Positions 1 to 5,969 of a stretch of 9,530 nucleotides of DNA are shown one piece after another. The position numbers and the translations under genes were made by a program. The number at the start of each line of letters is the position of its first letter. The stretch's first letter is position 1. The stretch is from JBARCX01 sp049794535. Its GTDB lineage: Bacteria; Pseudomonadota; Gammaproteobacteria; Xanthomonadales; Rhodanobacteraceae. The DNA lies in NCBI GenBank assembly GCA_049794535.1, contig JBARCX010000222.1:1-9530 (forward strand), written 5' to 3'. The notes under the pieces were generated by a model. That model did not search any database. It was not told where the DNA came from and was given only the letters and a program-made list of their open reading frames with translations.

Positions 1-27
1 GATCCCGACGATCCAACTCTCACTCAT
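1..27 (-). CDS. rlmB: RlmB, 23S rRNA 2'-O-methyltransferase (partial, start only)
   Basis: Only the first nine codons lie in the window; they read MSESWIVGI and the gene continues past base 1. This resembles the start of E. coli RlmB (MSEMIYGIHAV), a SpoU/TrmH-family enzyme that 2'-O-methylates G2251 of 23S rRNA in the cytoplasm. The strongest support is position: rlmB commonly lies directly downstream of rnr in gammaproteobacteria, and here the ATG follows the rnr stop by 9 bases. A good Shine-Dalgarno sequence (AAGGG, 6 bases before the ATG) overlaps the rnr stop codon TAA, which suggests one transcript and possible translational coupling. With so few residues the identity rests mostly on synteny; another short-spaced downstream gene cannot be excluded. 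Confidence 0.68.
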
Positions 28-36
28 CTCTTGCCC

Positions 37-2808
37 TTACCGTTTTGGTTGACGCGATTTCGGTTGATGCGGTTTCGGTTGATGTCCGCCAGACTTCTTG
101 CCGCCGGGAGTCGCCGTTGGCGCTACCTTGCCACCAGGCTTGCCCTTGCTCGGCCGGCCAGGCGGCGATGCGACAGGGGCCGATGCGGCCGGTGCGTACG
201 CACGACGCGGCCGATTACCGGTGTCAGGTTGCGGCGTGGGAGCATGGCGACTGGGCCGCGGATTATCGCCTGATACCACCGCTGGTGGTGCATCGACATC
301 ACGTCGACCAAACGCACGGCCAATCGCCTTGGCCGCTTTGCCGAACATGCCGGAGGCCTTGCCCGCTGGCTTCGTCGGCTGCTTGGCTGGCTTCGGCAAC
401 GAATAGCGCTCGCCGGCCGCAGCGTAGTCGTACGCCTTACCCGTGCGTGATGGTGGTGCAGCAGTCTCACGTGCAGGCACCAGACGGAAATCAATCTTCC
501 GATCCTCCAGGCTCGCACGCAGTACCTGCACTCGCACGTGATCGCCAAGGCGGAACTGGTTACCGGTGCGCTCGCCCTTCAGCAAATGGCGCGCAGGGTC
601 GAAGTGGTAATAGTCGTTGGACAGCTGGCTGATATGCACCAGTCCCGACACCTTCGACTCCTCCAGCTCAACGAACAAGCCGAACGACGTAACGCCGGTG
701 ACCACACCGTCGAACTCCTCGCCAACATGCTTGGCCATCCATGCACACTTGAAGCGCTCATCCACGTCACGCTCAGCTTCCTCGGCACGGCGTTCGCGCT
801 GCGAACAATGCACCGCCATCGCCGCCATTTCGGTGGGGCTATAGCTGTAGTCGGCGGGCTTACCGTTGGTAAGCGCATAGCGGATTGCACGATGCACCAG
901 CAGATCGGGATAACGCCGGATCGGCGAGGTGAAATGCGCATACGCTTCGAGCGCTAGACCAAAGTGACCCCGATTATCGGGCTGATAAGCCGCCATGCTC
1001 TGCGAACGCAGCAGCACGGATTGGATCAGCTCACGCTCCGGGCGGTCGTGCACCATGCGCAGCACATCGGCGAAATCACCCGGTGTAACTTCTTCCACCG
1101 GCGGCATGCGCAACTTGAACTCGCGCAGGAACTGCTGAAGATCCTCGTACTTCTCCACCGGCGGCGGCTCGTGCGCACGGAACAGCGCAGGGATCTTCTT
1201 CTTGCTGAGGAACAGTGCAGCCTGCACGTTGGCAGCGATCATGCACTCCTCGATCAACTTGTGGGCATCGTTGCGTTGGGTCGCACCCAGCGACTCGACT
1301 TCACCACGTTGGTCGAGGCGGAATTTCACTTCCGGCGTTTCGAAGTCAATCGCACCACGGCGCTTACGCTGTGCCGCCATCGCTTTGTACAACGCGTGCA
1401 AATGCTCCAACTGCGGCAGCACGTCAGCCACTTCGTGTCGTGCATCGGCATCGTTGAGTCCGACCACCTGCCACACCTTGTCGTAGGTCAGGCGTGCGTG
1501 CGACAGCATCACTGCGTCGTAGAACTTCGCCTTGGTCACTTCGCCTTCGGCATCAATCTGCATATCGCAGACCATGCACAGTCGATCGACCTTCGGGTTC
1601 AGCGAGCAGATGCCGTTGGACAGCGTCTCCGGCAGCATCGGCACCACGAAACCCGGGAAATACGTGGAGGTGCTGCGCTCGTAGGCTTCTTTGTCCAGCG
1701 GGCTACCGAGGCGCACGTAATGCGATACATCGGCAATCGCGACGATCAATCGCCAACCACCACCGCGCTTCGGCTCTGCGTATACCGCATCATCAAAGTC
1801 GCGCGCATCGGCGCCATCGATCGTTACCAACGGCAGCTTGCGCAGATCAACGCGACCTTCGCGCTCGGCGGCAGTTACCGCGGGCTCCACCATCGCGGCA
1901 TCACGCAACACTTCGGCCGGCCACTCATGCGGCAGATCGTGGCTGGCAATCGCCATCTCTACCAGCAACGACGGCTGCAAACGCTCACCCAGCACCGTAC
2001 GAATCGCACCCAGCGGACCGCGATTGGAGGTGGGCGGATCAGTGATTTCGGCGACCACGATCTGACCTGTACGAGCGCCCTGGGTCTGCCCTGGCGCGAT
2101 CAAAATATCCTGGTGCAAGCGGCGATCGTCGGGCGTCACCAGGGTCACACCATTCTCGACCATCACCCGGCCTACCAAGCGCGGCGAGCGGCGCTGCAGT
2201 ACTTCGACGATGGCACCCTGCCGACGTCCACGCCGGTCCACACCGACCACACTGGCCAATACGCGATCGCCGTGCAGCACGCTGCGCATCTGCTGCGGCG
2301 ACAGGTATAAATCCTCGCCACCTCCGTCCGGACGCAGGAAGCCGTAACCCTCGGCATTCGCCAGCACCACACCCGGGATCAGGTCGAGCTTTTGCGCTGG
2401 CGCATAGTCACCGCGGCGGCCCAGTAGTAGCTGGCCATCACGCACCATGGCGCCGAGGCGCTTGCGCAACGCGTTGATACCGTCTTCGTCATCGATCTTC
2501 AGCGCGTCGGCGATGCGCGCCTCGCTGAGCATTTGGCCGCGCTCCTCCAGCAAGGCGAGGATCGCCTCACGGCTGGGGATGGGGCGCTCGTAGCGCTGCG
2601 CTTCGCGCTCGGCGTGGGGATCGTTCACAAACATCCCCTTTCCCACCGCCGCTTTGCGCGGTGACTTCGGCGGCGCGGTTTCGCGCACGCGGCCGGTCTT
2701 TGCAGCGGGCGGTTTGGTTGCGACCGTCTTTGCCGTGGGTGATTTGTCTGCCGGCGGATTGGATGCCGCTCCGCGGCGCGGTCGTTTATCGTTATTTTTT
2801 GTAGTCAC
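37..2808 (-). CDS. rnr: Ribonuclease R (3'-5' exoribonuclease)
   Basis: RNase R degrades structured RNA processively from the 3' end and takes part in mRNA decay, rRNA quality control and tmRNA-linked turnover. Domains in order: basic Ala/Lys/Pro-rich N-terminus (1-58), winged-helix region (about 70-130), two cold-shock domains (about 140-290, including GYGFLRPDGGGEDLYL), RNB catalytic domain (about 320-650), S1 domain (about 695-778) and a long basic tail (779-923). The metal-binding aspartates are intact: D331, D337, D339 and D340 in DGADARDFDDAV have the same spacing as E. coli D272/D278/D280/D281. HFTSPIRRYPDLLVHR (625-640) is also intact. At 923 residues it is longer than E. coli RNase R (813) because both ends are extended. 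The longest frame starts at GTG with a weak AAGG 7 bases upstream; ATG codon 59 is a serious alternative. It is first in a likely operon with rlmB. I could not identify a convincing promoter upstream. Confidence 0.96.
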   Translation of the reverse strand: MTTKNNDKRPRRGAASNPPADKSPTAKTVATKPPAAKTGRVRETAPPKSPRKAAVGKGMFVNDPHAEREAQRYERPIPSREAILALLEERGQMLSEARIADALKIDDEDGINALRKRLGAMVRDGQLLLGRRGDYAPAQKLDLIPGVVLANAEGYGFLRPDGGGEDLYLSPQQMRSVLHGDRVLASVVGVDRRGRRQGAIVEVLQRRSPRLVGRVMVENGVTLVTPDDRRLHQDILIAPGQTQGARTGQIVVAEITDPPTSNRGPLGAIRTVLGERLQPSLLVEMAIASHDLPHEWPAEVLRDAAMVEPAVTAAEREGRVDLRKLPLVTIDGADARDFDDAVYAEPKRGGGWRLIVAIADVSHYVRLGSPLDKEAYERSTSTYFPGFVVPMLPETLSNGICSLNPKVDRLCMVCDMQIDAEGEVTKAKFYDAVMLSHARLTYDKVWQVVGLNDADARHEVADVLPQLEHLHALYKAMAAQRKRRGAIDFETPEVKFRLDQRGEVESLGATQRNDAHKLIEECMIAANVQAALFLSKKKIPALFRAHEPPPVEKYEDLQQFLREFKLRMPPVEEVTPGDFADVLRMVHDRPERELIQSVLLRSQSMAAYQPDNRGHFGLALEAYAHFTSPIRRYPDLLVHRAIRYALTNGKPADYSYSPTEMAAMAVHCSQRERRAEEAERDVDERFKCAWMAKHVGEEFDGVVTGVTSFGLFVELEESKVSGLVHISQLSNDYYHFDPARHLLKGERTGNQFRLGDHVRVQVLRASLEDRKIDFRLVPARETAAPPSRTGKAYDYAAAGERYSLPKPAKQPTKPAGKASGMFGKAAKAIGRAFGRRDVDAPPAVVSGDNPRPSRHAPTPQPDTGNRPRRAYAPAASAPVASPPGRPSKGKPGGKVAPTATPGGKKSGGHQPKPHQPKSRQPKR
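40..84 (-). repeat. Three 15-bp tandem repeats encoding the RNase R C-terminus
   Basis: Three consecutive 15-base units (40-54, 55-69, 70-84) differ at a few positions and encode the last 15 residues of RNase R as HQPKP, HQPKS and RQPKR. The period is a multiple of three, so gain or loss of units keeps the frame and does not disturb the stop codon. Basic tails of RNase R are known to contact RNA and other factors; that these repeats do so is inference. Confidence 0.8.
2632..2650 (-). promoter_or_regulatory. Alternative internal start with ribosome-binding region for rnr
   Basis: Codon 59 of the long rnr frame is ATG (2634-2632). It opens MFVNDPHAEREAQRYERPIP, which lines up with the known E. 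coli N-terminus (MSQDPFQEREAEKYANPIP). The preceding bases on the minus strand are purine-rich: GGTGGG lies 7 bases before the ATG and AAAGGGG abuts it. The upstream GTG has only AAGG. Starting here would give a protein of 865 residues without the basic extension. Both starts may be used. The 58-residue extension has the low-complexity make-up of a real disordered tail, so sequence alone does not decide. Confidence 0.4.
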
Positions 2809-2909
2809 TGTATGGCCTTGGTGTTGGCGTCGCCGATACTTAGAGTCGCTGGCAAAACTACTGCGCGACCATGAAGTGGGCGCTCGCTACGTTTTGTTAG
2901 CAACTCTTA

Positions 2910-3080
2910 AGAGCCTATTCAATGTCTCCGCGTGGCCCGCGCCGGAAGTTATTTGCGCACAGGACAAGGAAGCATGAAGGAGTGTACGTCGGTACACGAC
3001 CGAATGAGACGCTGTGTCGGTCTTAAGAGACTGTTTGATACCTTCCAGCGCGGGCCACTCAGCGGTATCAAACAGGCTCT
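2910..3080. repeat. 171-bp palindromic intergenic element (non-coding, MITE/REP-like)
   Basis: The two ends, 2910-2948 and 3042-3080, are 39-bp inverted repeats of each other with 30 of 39 positions matching and no gaps; both outer ends read AGAGCCT inward. The blocks AGAGCCT and GTGGCCCGCG are fully conserved. Inside, a second inverted repeat (3026-3042 with 3064-3080, 16 of 17 matching) makes the right end a strong hairpin with a 21-base loop. The middle holds a small perfect hairpin, GTGTAC-GTCG-GTACAC (2982-2997), then GACCGA (2998-3003) facing TCGGTC (3017-3022). The motif TCTTAAGAG occurs at the left edge (2905-2913) and again at 3021-3029. There is no credible reading frame and no clear target duplication. 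This layout fits a non-autonomous mobile or REP-type element between the divergent rnr and tRNA genes; its family is not recognised. Confidence 0.6.
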
Positions 3081-3216
3081 GAAATGAGGTTCATAGCAAA
3101 AGCTTAGGGGTCGATTGAGGGCCAAACACTGTGTCGCAAGCCCCAGCGAACGGCCTTCAATTTCTCCATTACCGGCCACTGTGCCGCAACGCCAGGAAAG
3201 ATTTGTCTACAAACGG
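3081..3216. other. Gene-free spacer with minor repeats
   Basis: No gene is apparent. A 10-bp inverted repeat with one mismatch (ATTGAGGGCC at 3114-3123, GGCCTTCAAT at 3152-3161) and a 13-bp near-perfect direct repeat (CACTGTGTCGCAA at 3127-3139, CACTGTGCCGCAA at 3177-3189, exactly 50 bases apart) are visible. They could be decayed parts of the neighbouring palindromic element or binding sites upstream of the tRNA promoter; nothing decides between these. Confidence 0.35.
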
Positions 3217-3245
3217 TTGACAAGGTCTGGGTAGGTGCCTACTCT
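3217..3245 (+). promoter_or_regulatory. Sigma-70 promoter for tRNA-Leu
   Basis: A consensus -35 box TTGACA (3217-3222) is followed after exactly 17 bases by TACTCT (3240-3245), which keeps the most conserved first, second and last positions of the -10 box. The bases after it are GC-rich (ACGCAGCTCGCG), as is typical of stringently controlled stable-RNA promoters. Transcription would start near 3252, about 35 bases before the mature tRNA. No better -35/-10 pair is seen between the palindromic element and the tRNA. Confidence 0.6.
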
Positions 3246-3255
3246 ACGCAGCTCG

Positions 3256-3274
3256 CGAAGCCCCAAAGGCTTCG
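3256..3274 (+). other. Hairpin in the 5' leader of pre-tRNA-Leu
   Basis: CGAAGCC (3256-3262) and GGCTTCG (3268-3274) form a perfect 7-bp stem with loop CCAAA, between the predicted transcription start and the tRNA. It ends 12 bases before the mature 5' end. It is not followed by a T-run, so it is not a terminator. It may help keep the leader from mispairing with the tRNA or guide RNase E/RNase P processing (inference). Confidence 0.5.
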
Positions 3275-3286
3275 TGACCCACACCT

Positions 3287-3373
3287 GCCCAGGTGGCGGA
3301 ATTGGTAGACGCACTAGCTTCAGGTGCTAGCGGGGGCAACTTCGTGGAGGTTCGAGTCCTCTTCTGGGCACCA
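3287..3373 (+). tRNA. leuT-CAG: tRNA-Leu (anticodon CAG)
   Basis: A complete class II tRNA of 87 bases that decodes CUG, the main leucine codon in GC-rich genomes. Acceptor stem GCCCAGG (3287-3293) pairs with TCTGGGC (3363-3369), including one G-U pair. The D arm contains AATTGGTAGA. Anticodon stem CTAGC/GCTAG encloses loop TTCAGGT, with anticodon CAG at 3321-3323. The long variable arm (3331-3345) folds with stem CGGGG/CTTCG, as expected for leucine tRNA. The T arm GGAGG-TTCGAGT-CCTCT is complete. Discriminator A at 3370 is followed by an encoded CCA. The gene stands alone between its own promoter and an intrinsic terminator. The symbol is a descriptive label only. Confidence 0.97.
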
Positions 3374-3381
3374 ATTGTAAA

Positions 3382-3413
3382 CGAAGGCCGCCTTTATGGC
3401 GGCCTTCGCTTTT
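3382..3413 (+). terminator. Rho-independent terminator after tRNA-Leu
   Basis: A perfect 11-bp stem, CGAAGGCCGCC (3382-3392) with GGCGGCCTTCG (3398-3408), has loop TTTAT and is followed by CTTTTC. It begins 8 bases after the tRNA CCA end and ends the single-gene transcript. Confidence 0.88.
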
Positions 3414-3969
3414 CTGTGCGTTCGGTCGGCTACAGGCTGCCCATATGAGTGCGCCCGCGTAGCTCATGCCCGATGATCACTTTTCAATTGCCTCTTCCCG
3501 ATTGACCGCAACCTGTTGATCAAAGCAGGCCGCCACTGTGGCTCGGCATTTCACTCTTCTTCGCCAGATCAGCACCTCACTTCAGCGCTGAGTAGTCCAT
3601 GTCGATACGCGCAACTCACTTCATGTGCGTGACGACCTCCGACGTCACGCACATGAGATCACCATCTGCTCTTAGGAAGCGCTGAATCATTTAACTGCCG
3701 CTCCCTTCGCCAGCGCCCTACTCTCGATGTCCAGACATTTCATTGCGCCCGGTCACAGCCGGCTCAATGCGCAAATGAGAGCAAATGCGCATCGCAAAAA
3801 CTTTCAGCGCAACGAAGCTGACGAGAGGCTGACAACTTCACCCTGCGAACACAAATATCACCCTACGCTCCTGCGGCCTATCGGCACACGGGGGGACGCA
3901 TGCGGGGAGCATGACGTCAGTTTCACCCCGATCTTCCACTGTCACTGTCTACTTGGGGAGTATCTTCCA
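3414..3969 (+). other. Long gene-free region upstream of the S53 peptidase
   Basis: About 550 bases without a convincing gene. The peptidase frame stays open back to 3727, but the 81 extra codons encode a Cys/His/Arg-rich stretch unlike any secretion leader and lie ahead of a clear signal peptide, so they are taken as non-coding. Contents: a perfect 14-bp inverted repeat (separate entry); a weak promoter candidate CTGACA (3829-3834), 18 bases, AAATAT (3853-3858), which would give a leader of about 105 bases; and the Shine-Dalgarno sequence at 3955-3960. The length suggests a regulated promoter, but no known regulator site was recognised. Confidence 0.5.
3621..3656. repeat. Perfect 14-bp inverted repeat upstream of the S53 peptidase
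   Basis: TCATGTGCGTGACG (3621-3634) and CGTCACGCACATGA (3643-3656) are perfect reverse complements separated by 8 bases (ACCTCCGA). No T-run follows on either strand, so it is not a typical intrinsic terminator. It could be a regulator-binding dyad, a REP-like unit or an RNA hairpin. It lies about 310 bases before the peptidase start. Confidence 0.75.
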
Positions 3970-3972
3970 ATG
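3955..3972 (+). promoter_or_regulatory. Ribosome-binding site that fixes the S53 peptidase start
   Basis: GGGGAG (3955-3960) lies 9 bases before ATG 3970-3972, and this ATG begins a textbook signal peptide. The upstream in-frame ATG at 3727 lacks a comparable site and gives no secretion signal, so 3970 is the start chosen. Confidence 0.85.
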
Positions 3973-5706
3973 AATAGAACAGACTCGACTGGAACAGATC
4001 TTAAAAACGGAATTTCCGGCTTGGCCCGCAAAACATGCGGGCTTTCGATCGCCATAGCGTTGGCGTTCGGCGCTACCACTGCAGCTCAGGCTGCAGACGT
4101 TTTAACCCATCACGTGCGGGATGCGGTGAGCGCAAATACAGCCTCGCAGGTGGGTAGCCTTGCCGCTAACCAGGTGATGAGCCTTGATGTTGTTCTACCG
4201 CTGCGTGACAAAGCCGGCCTGGATGCATTCGTTGCTGATGTGACCAACCCATCCAGCTCATCGTTTCGTCACTACCTGACCCCGGCGCAGTTCACCGCGC
4301 GATTTGGCCCGACGCAGACCGACTACGACACCGTCGTGCGGTATCTCAACAAGTACGGCCTGACCATCATTGGCGGAAGCCTCGATGGTATGGATGTGCA
4401 GGTAAGCGGCCCCGTCTCTGCCGTCGAAGCCGCCTTCAACGTCAAGATGCGTACCTACCAGCACCCCTCGGAGAATCGCGTCTTTTACAGCCCCGATCGC
4501 GAACCCACCACCGCGCTAGCGATTCCGCTGTGGCATGTCTCCGGCCTGGATAACTACTCCATTCCGCATCCGCTCTACGTCAAGAAGAGCGCCTACGCCA
4601 TGGCCCATGGCATCAGCCCCGAAGCCGTCGTTTCGCATGCCACCACCGGTTCGGGCCCCTCGGCTTCGTTCCTGGGTAGCGATATGCGTGCGGCGTATTA
4701 CGGCGGCACGGCACTTACCGGCGCAGGTCAGAACCTCGGGTTATTCGAATATGAAGGCACCGACCTTGCTGACCTGACCACGTACTACAAGAACGTGGGT
4801 CAAACCAACAAAGTACCCGTCAGTGTCATCTCGACCGATGGAACCAGCACCTCCTGCCTGAATTCCAGTGGCTGCGACGACACCGAGCAGACGCTCGACA
4901 TGACGCAGGCCCTTGGCATGGCTCCTGGGCTCAGCAGCTTGGTGATGTATGTAGGCAACACCGATACCGCCATCATCAGCGCGATGACCACCCATAGCCC
5001 GCTGCCCACGACGATCGGTTGCTCGTGGGGCTGGACACCGGCCGACCCAACAACGCTTGATCCGTACTTCGAGAAGATGACCGCTCAAGGCCAGACCTTC
5101 TTCGTGGCATCGGGTGATGATTCAACCTGGAAGAAGAGTGGGGACGCCGCAGCGTGGCCGGCTGACGATGCCAACATCATCTCCGTCGGAGGAACCGATC
5201 TGACGACCAGCAGCGCGGCCGGACCTTGGGCGTCCGAGACGGCGTGGGTGGACAGCGGTGGCGGCATCTCGCCCGACAAGATTGCGATTCCGTCCTGGCA
5301 GCAACTCACGGGCGTGATCACCACAACCAACAAGGGTTCGACAACCTACCGCAATGGTCCGGATGTCTCGGCCAACGCCAACTTCACCTTCTATACCTGT
5401 GCTGACCAGACCACCTGTCTCGCCAACGAATACGGCGGCACAAGCTTTGCAGCACCGATGTGGGCGGCCTTCATTGCACTGGTCAATCAGCAGGCGTTGG
5501 CTAACGGTGGATCGCGTGTTGGCAACTTCAACGCAACCGTCTATCCCCAGAACATCTCTGGCGGAAAGCTGACCACTGCCTACTCCACGGACTTCCACGA
5601 CATCACAAGCGGCAAGTCCGGCAGCTATTCGGCCACGACAGGCTATGACCTGGTGACGGGTTGGGGTAGCCCGAAAGTCGGCCTGATTTCCGCATTGGCT
5701 CAATAG
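3970..5706 (+). CDS. Secreted S53 family pro-peptidase (sedolisin / xanthomonalisin type)
   Basis: A serine-carboxyl peptidase made as a secreted pre-pro-enzyme of 578 residues; such enzymes cleave proteins at acidic pH outside the cytoplasm. Residues 1-41 are a signal peptide with a long n-region and cleavage after AQA41. Residues about 43-205 are the inhibitory pro-kumamolisin domain (FRHYLTPAQFTARFGPT, and the VSGPVSAVEAAFNV block). The catalytic domain is about 222-578: E306 and D310 in TEQTLD, the oxyanion-hole aspartate D383 in ASGDD, and nucleophile S492 in GGTSFAAP. The C-terminal calcium site is present: D544-I545, then G558 and D560 in TTGYDLVTG. C296/C302 and C477/C483 are probable disulfide pairs. 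No extra C-terminal domain is attached. The gene stands alone, with its own terminator and a long upstream region. All catalytic residues are present, so an active enzyme is expected; substrate range cannot be read from sequence. Confidence 0.94.
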   Translation: MNRTDSTGTDLKNGISGLARKTCGLSIAIALAFGATTAAQAADVLTHHVRDAVSANTASQVGSLAANQVMSLDVVLPLRDKAGLDAFVADVTNPSSSSFRHYLTPAQFTARFGPTQTDYDTVVRYLNKYGLTIIGGSLDGMDVQVSGPVSAVEAAFNVKMRTYQHPSENRVFYSPDREPTTALAIPLWHVSGLDNYSIPHPLYVKKSAYAMAHGISPEAVVSHATTGSGPSASFLGSDMRAAYYGGTALTGAGQNLGLFEYEGTDLADLTTYYKNVGQTNKVPVSVISTDGTSTSCLNSSGCDDTEQTLDMTQALGMAPGLSSLVMYVGNTDTAIISAMTTHSPLPTTIGCSWGWTPADPTTLDPYFEKMTAQGQTFFVASGDDSTWKKSGDAAAWPADDANIISVGGTDLTTSSAAGPWASETAWVDSGGGISPDKIAIPSWQQLTGVITTTNKGSTTYRNGPDVSANANFTFYTCADQTTCLANEYGGTSFAAPMWAAFIALVNQQALANGGSRVGNFNATVYPQNISGGKLTTAYSTDFHDITSGKSGSYSATTGYDLVTGWGSPKVGLISALAQ

Positions 5707-5739
5707 CCGCAAACGGTTCACGGGAAGAAGTACTTGAAG

Positions 5740-5767
5740 GCCCGGGGTTCGCGCCCCGGGCTTTTTT
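5740..5767 (+). terminator. Rho-independent terminator after the S53 peptidase
   Basis: GCCCGGGG (5740-5747) and CCCCGGGC (5754-5761) form a perfect GC-rich 8-bp stem with a 6-base loop, followed by six T residues (5762-5767). The AAG before the stem can extend pairing into the T-run. It begins 33 bases after the stop codon and separates the peptidase from cutC. Confidence 0.92.
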
Positions 5768-5865
5768 CGTAAAGCGTTTCGGAATAAAGGCCGCGGGCTG
5801 CAGAGCCTTGTGCCGTATTGCGGTGCGGCATGCATCGCCTAGCAATGACGATTAGTCTCATAAAC

Positions 5866-5908
5866 TAGATCGATCTAAATTTGCCATTGGCAAGCAAATC
5901 CAGCCAAT
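5866..5908. promoter_or_regulatory. Clustered dyads upstream of cutC, possible operators
   Basis: An AT-rich patch holds the perfect 12-bp palindrome TAGATCGATCTA (5866-5877) and, 3 bases on, the perfect 13-bp dyad TTGCCATTGGCAA (5881-5893). ATTGGC (5886-5891) also faces GCCAAT (5903-5908). They lie 60-100 bases before the cutC start, where a promoter for cutC and the mannosidase gene is expected. TTGCCA and TAAATT-like boxes are present, but no correctly spaced -35/-10 pair was found. Binding of a repressor such as a LacI- or GntR-type sugar regulator is conjecture. Confidence 0.35.
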
Positions 5909-5948
5909 CGGTCATTTTATAGCCAGACTCGCGCTGGACTCGCACCCT

Positions 5949-5964
5949 AGTCATAAGGATGACT
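5949..5964 (+). promoter_or_regulatory. cutC ribosome-binding site inside a hairpin loop
   Basis: AGTCAT (5949-5954) and ATGACT (5959-5964) are perfect inverted repeats; the four bases between them are AAGG, the core of the Shine-Dalgarno sequence AAGGA (5955-5959). The first of two adjacent ATG codons follows 10 bases after AAGGA. The hairpin is small, so it may only tune ribosome access or may be chance. Confidence 0.5.
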
Positions 5965-5969
5965 CACCG

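Noticed and set aside
964..2310. 448-codon open frame on the plus strand, antisense to rnr
   Set aside because: It lies wholly inside the well-supported rnr gene. The product is rich in His, Arg and Gln with no recognisable domain, as expected from the complement of a GC-rich coding sequence.
2809..2903. Promoter for rnr on the minus strand
   Set aside because: TTGCCA and TAAGTAT boxes are visible, but their spacing is far too short for a sigma-70 promoter; no properly spaced pair was found, so none is annotated.
2654..2977. 107-codon plus-strand frame across the rnr 5' end
   Set aside because: It is antisense to the RNase R N-terminus and runs into the repeat element; no supporting features.
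2949..3179. 76-codon minus-strand frame within the palindromic element
   Set aside because: It is made largely of inverted-repeat sequence, with no ribosome-binding site or recognisable protein features.
3727..3969. N-terminal 81-codon extension of the S53 peptidase
   Set aside because: No good ribosome site, unusual composition, and it would bury the signal peptide that begins at 3970.
4024..4042. Terminator-like hairpin GCCCGC/GCGGGC followed by TTT
   Set aside because: It lies inside the peptidase signal-peptide codons, has only a 6-bp stem and three T residues, and would stop the gene it is in.
5122..5835. 237-codon minus-strand frame over the peptidase 3' end and its terminator
   Set aside because: It overlaps the catalytic Ser and calcium-site region of the S53 gene and runs through a strong terminator; no domain is recognisable.
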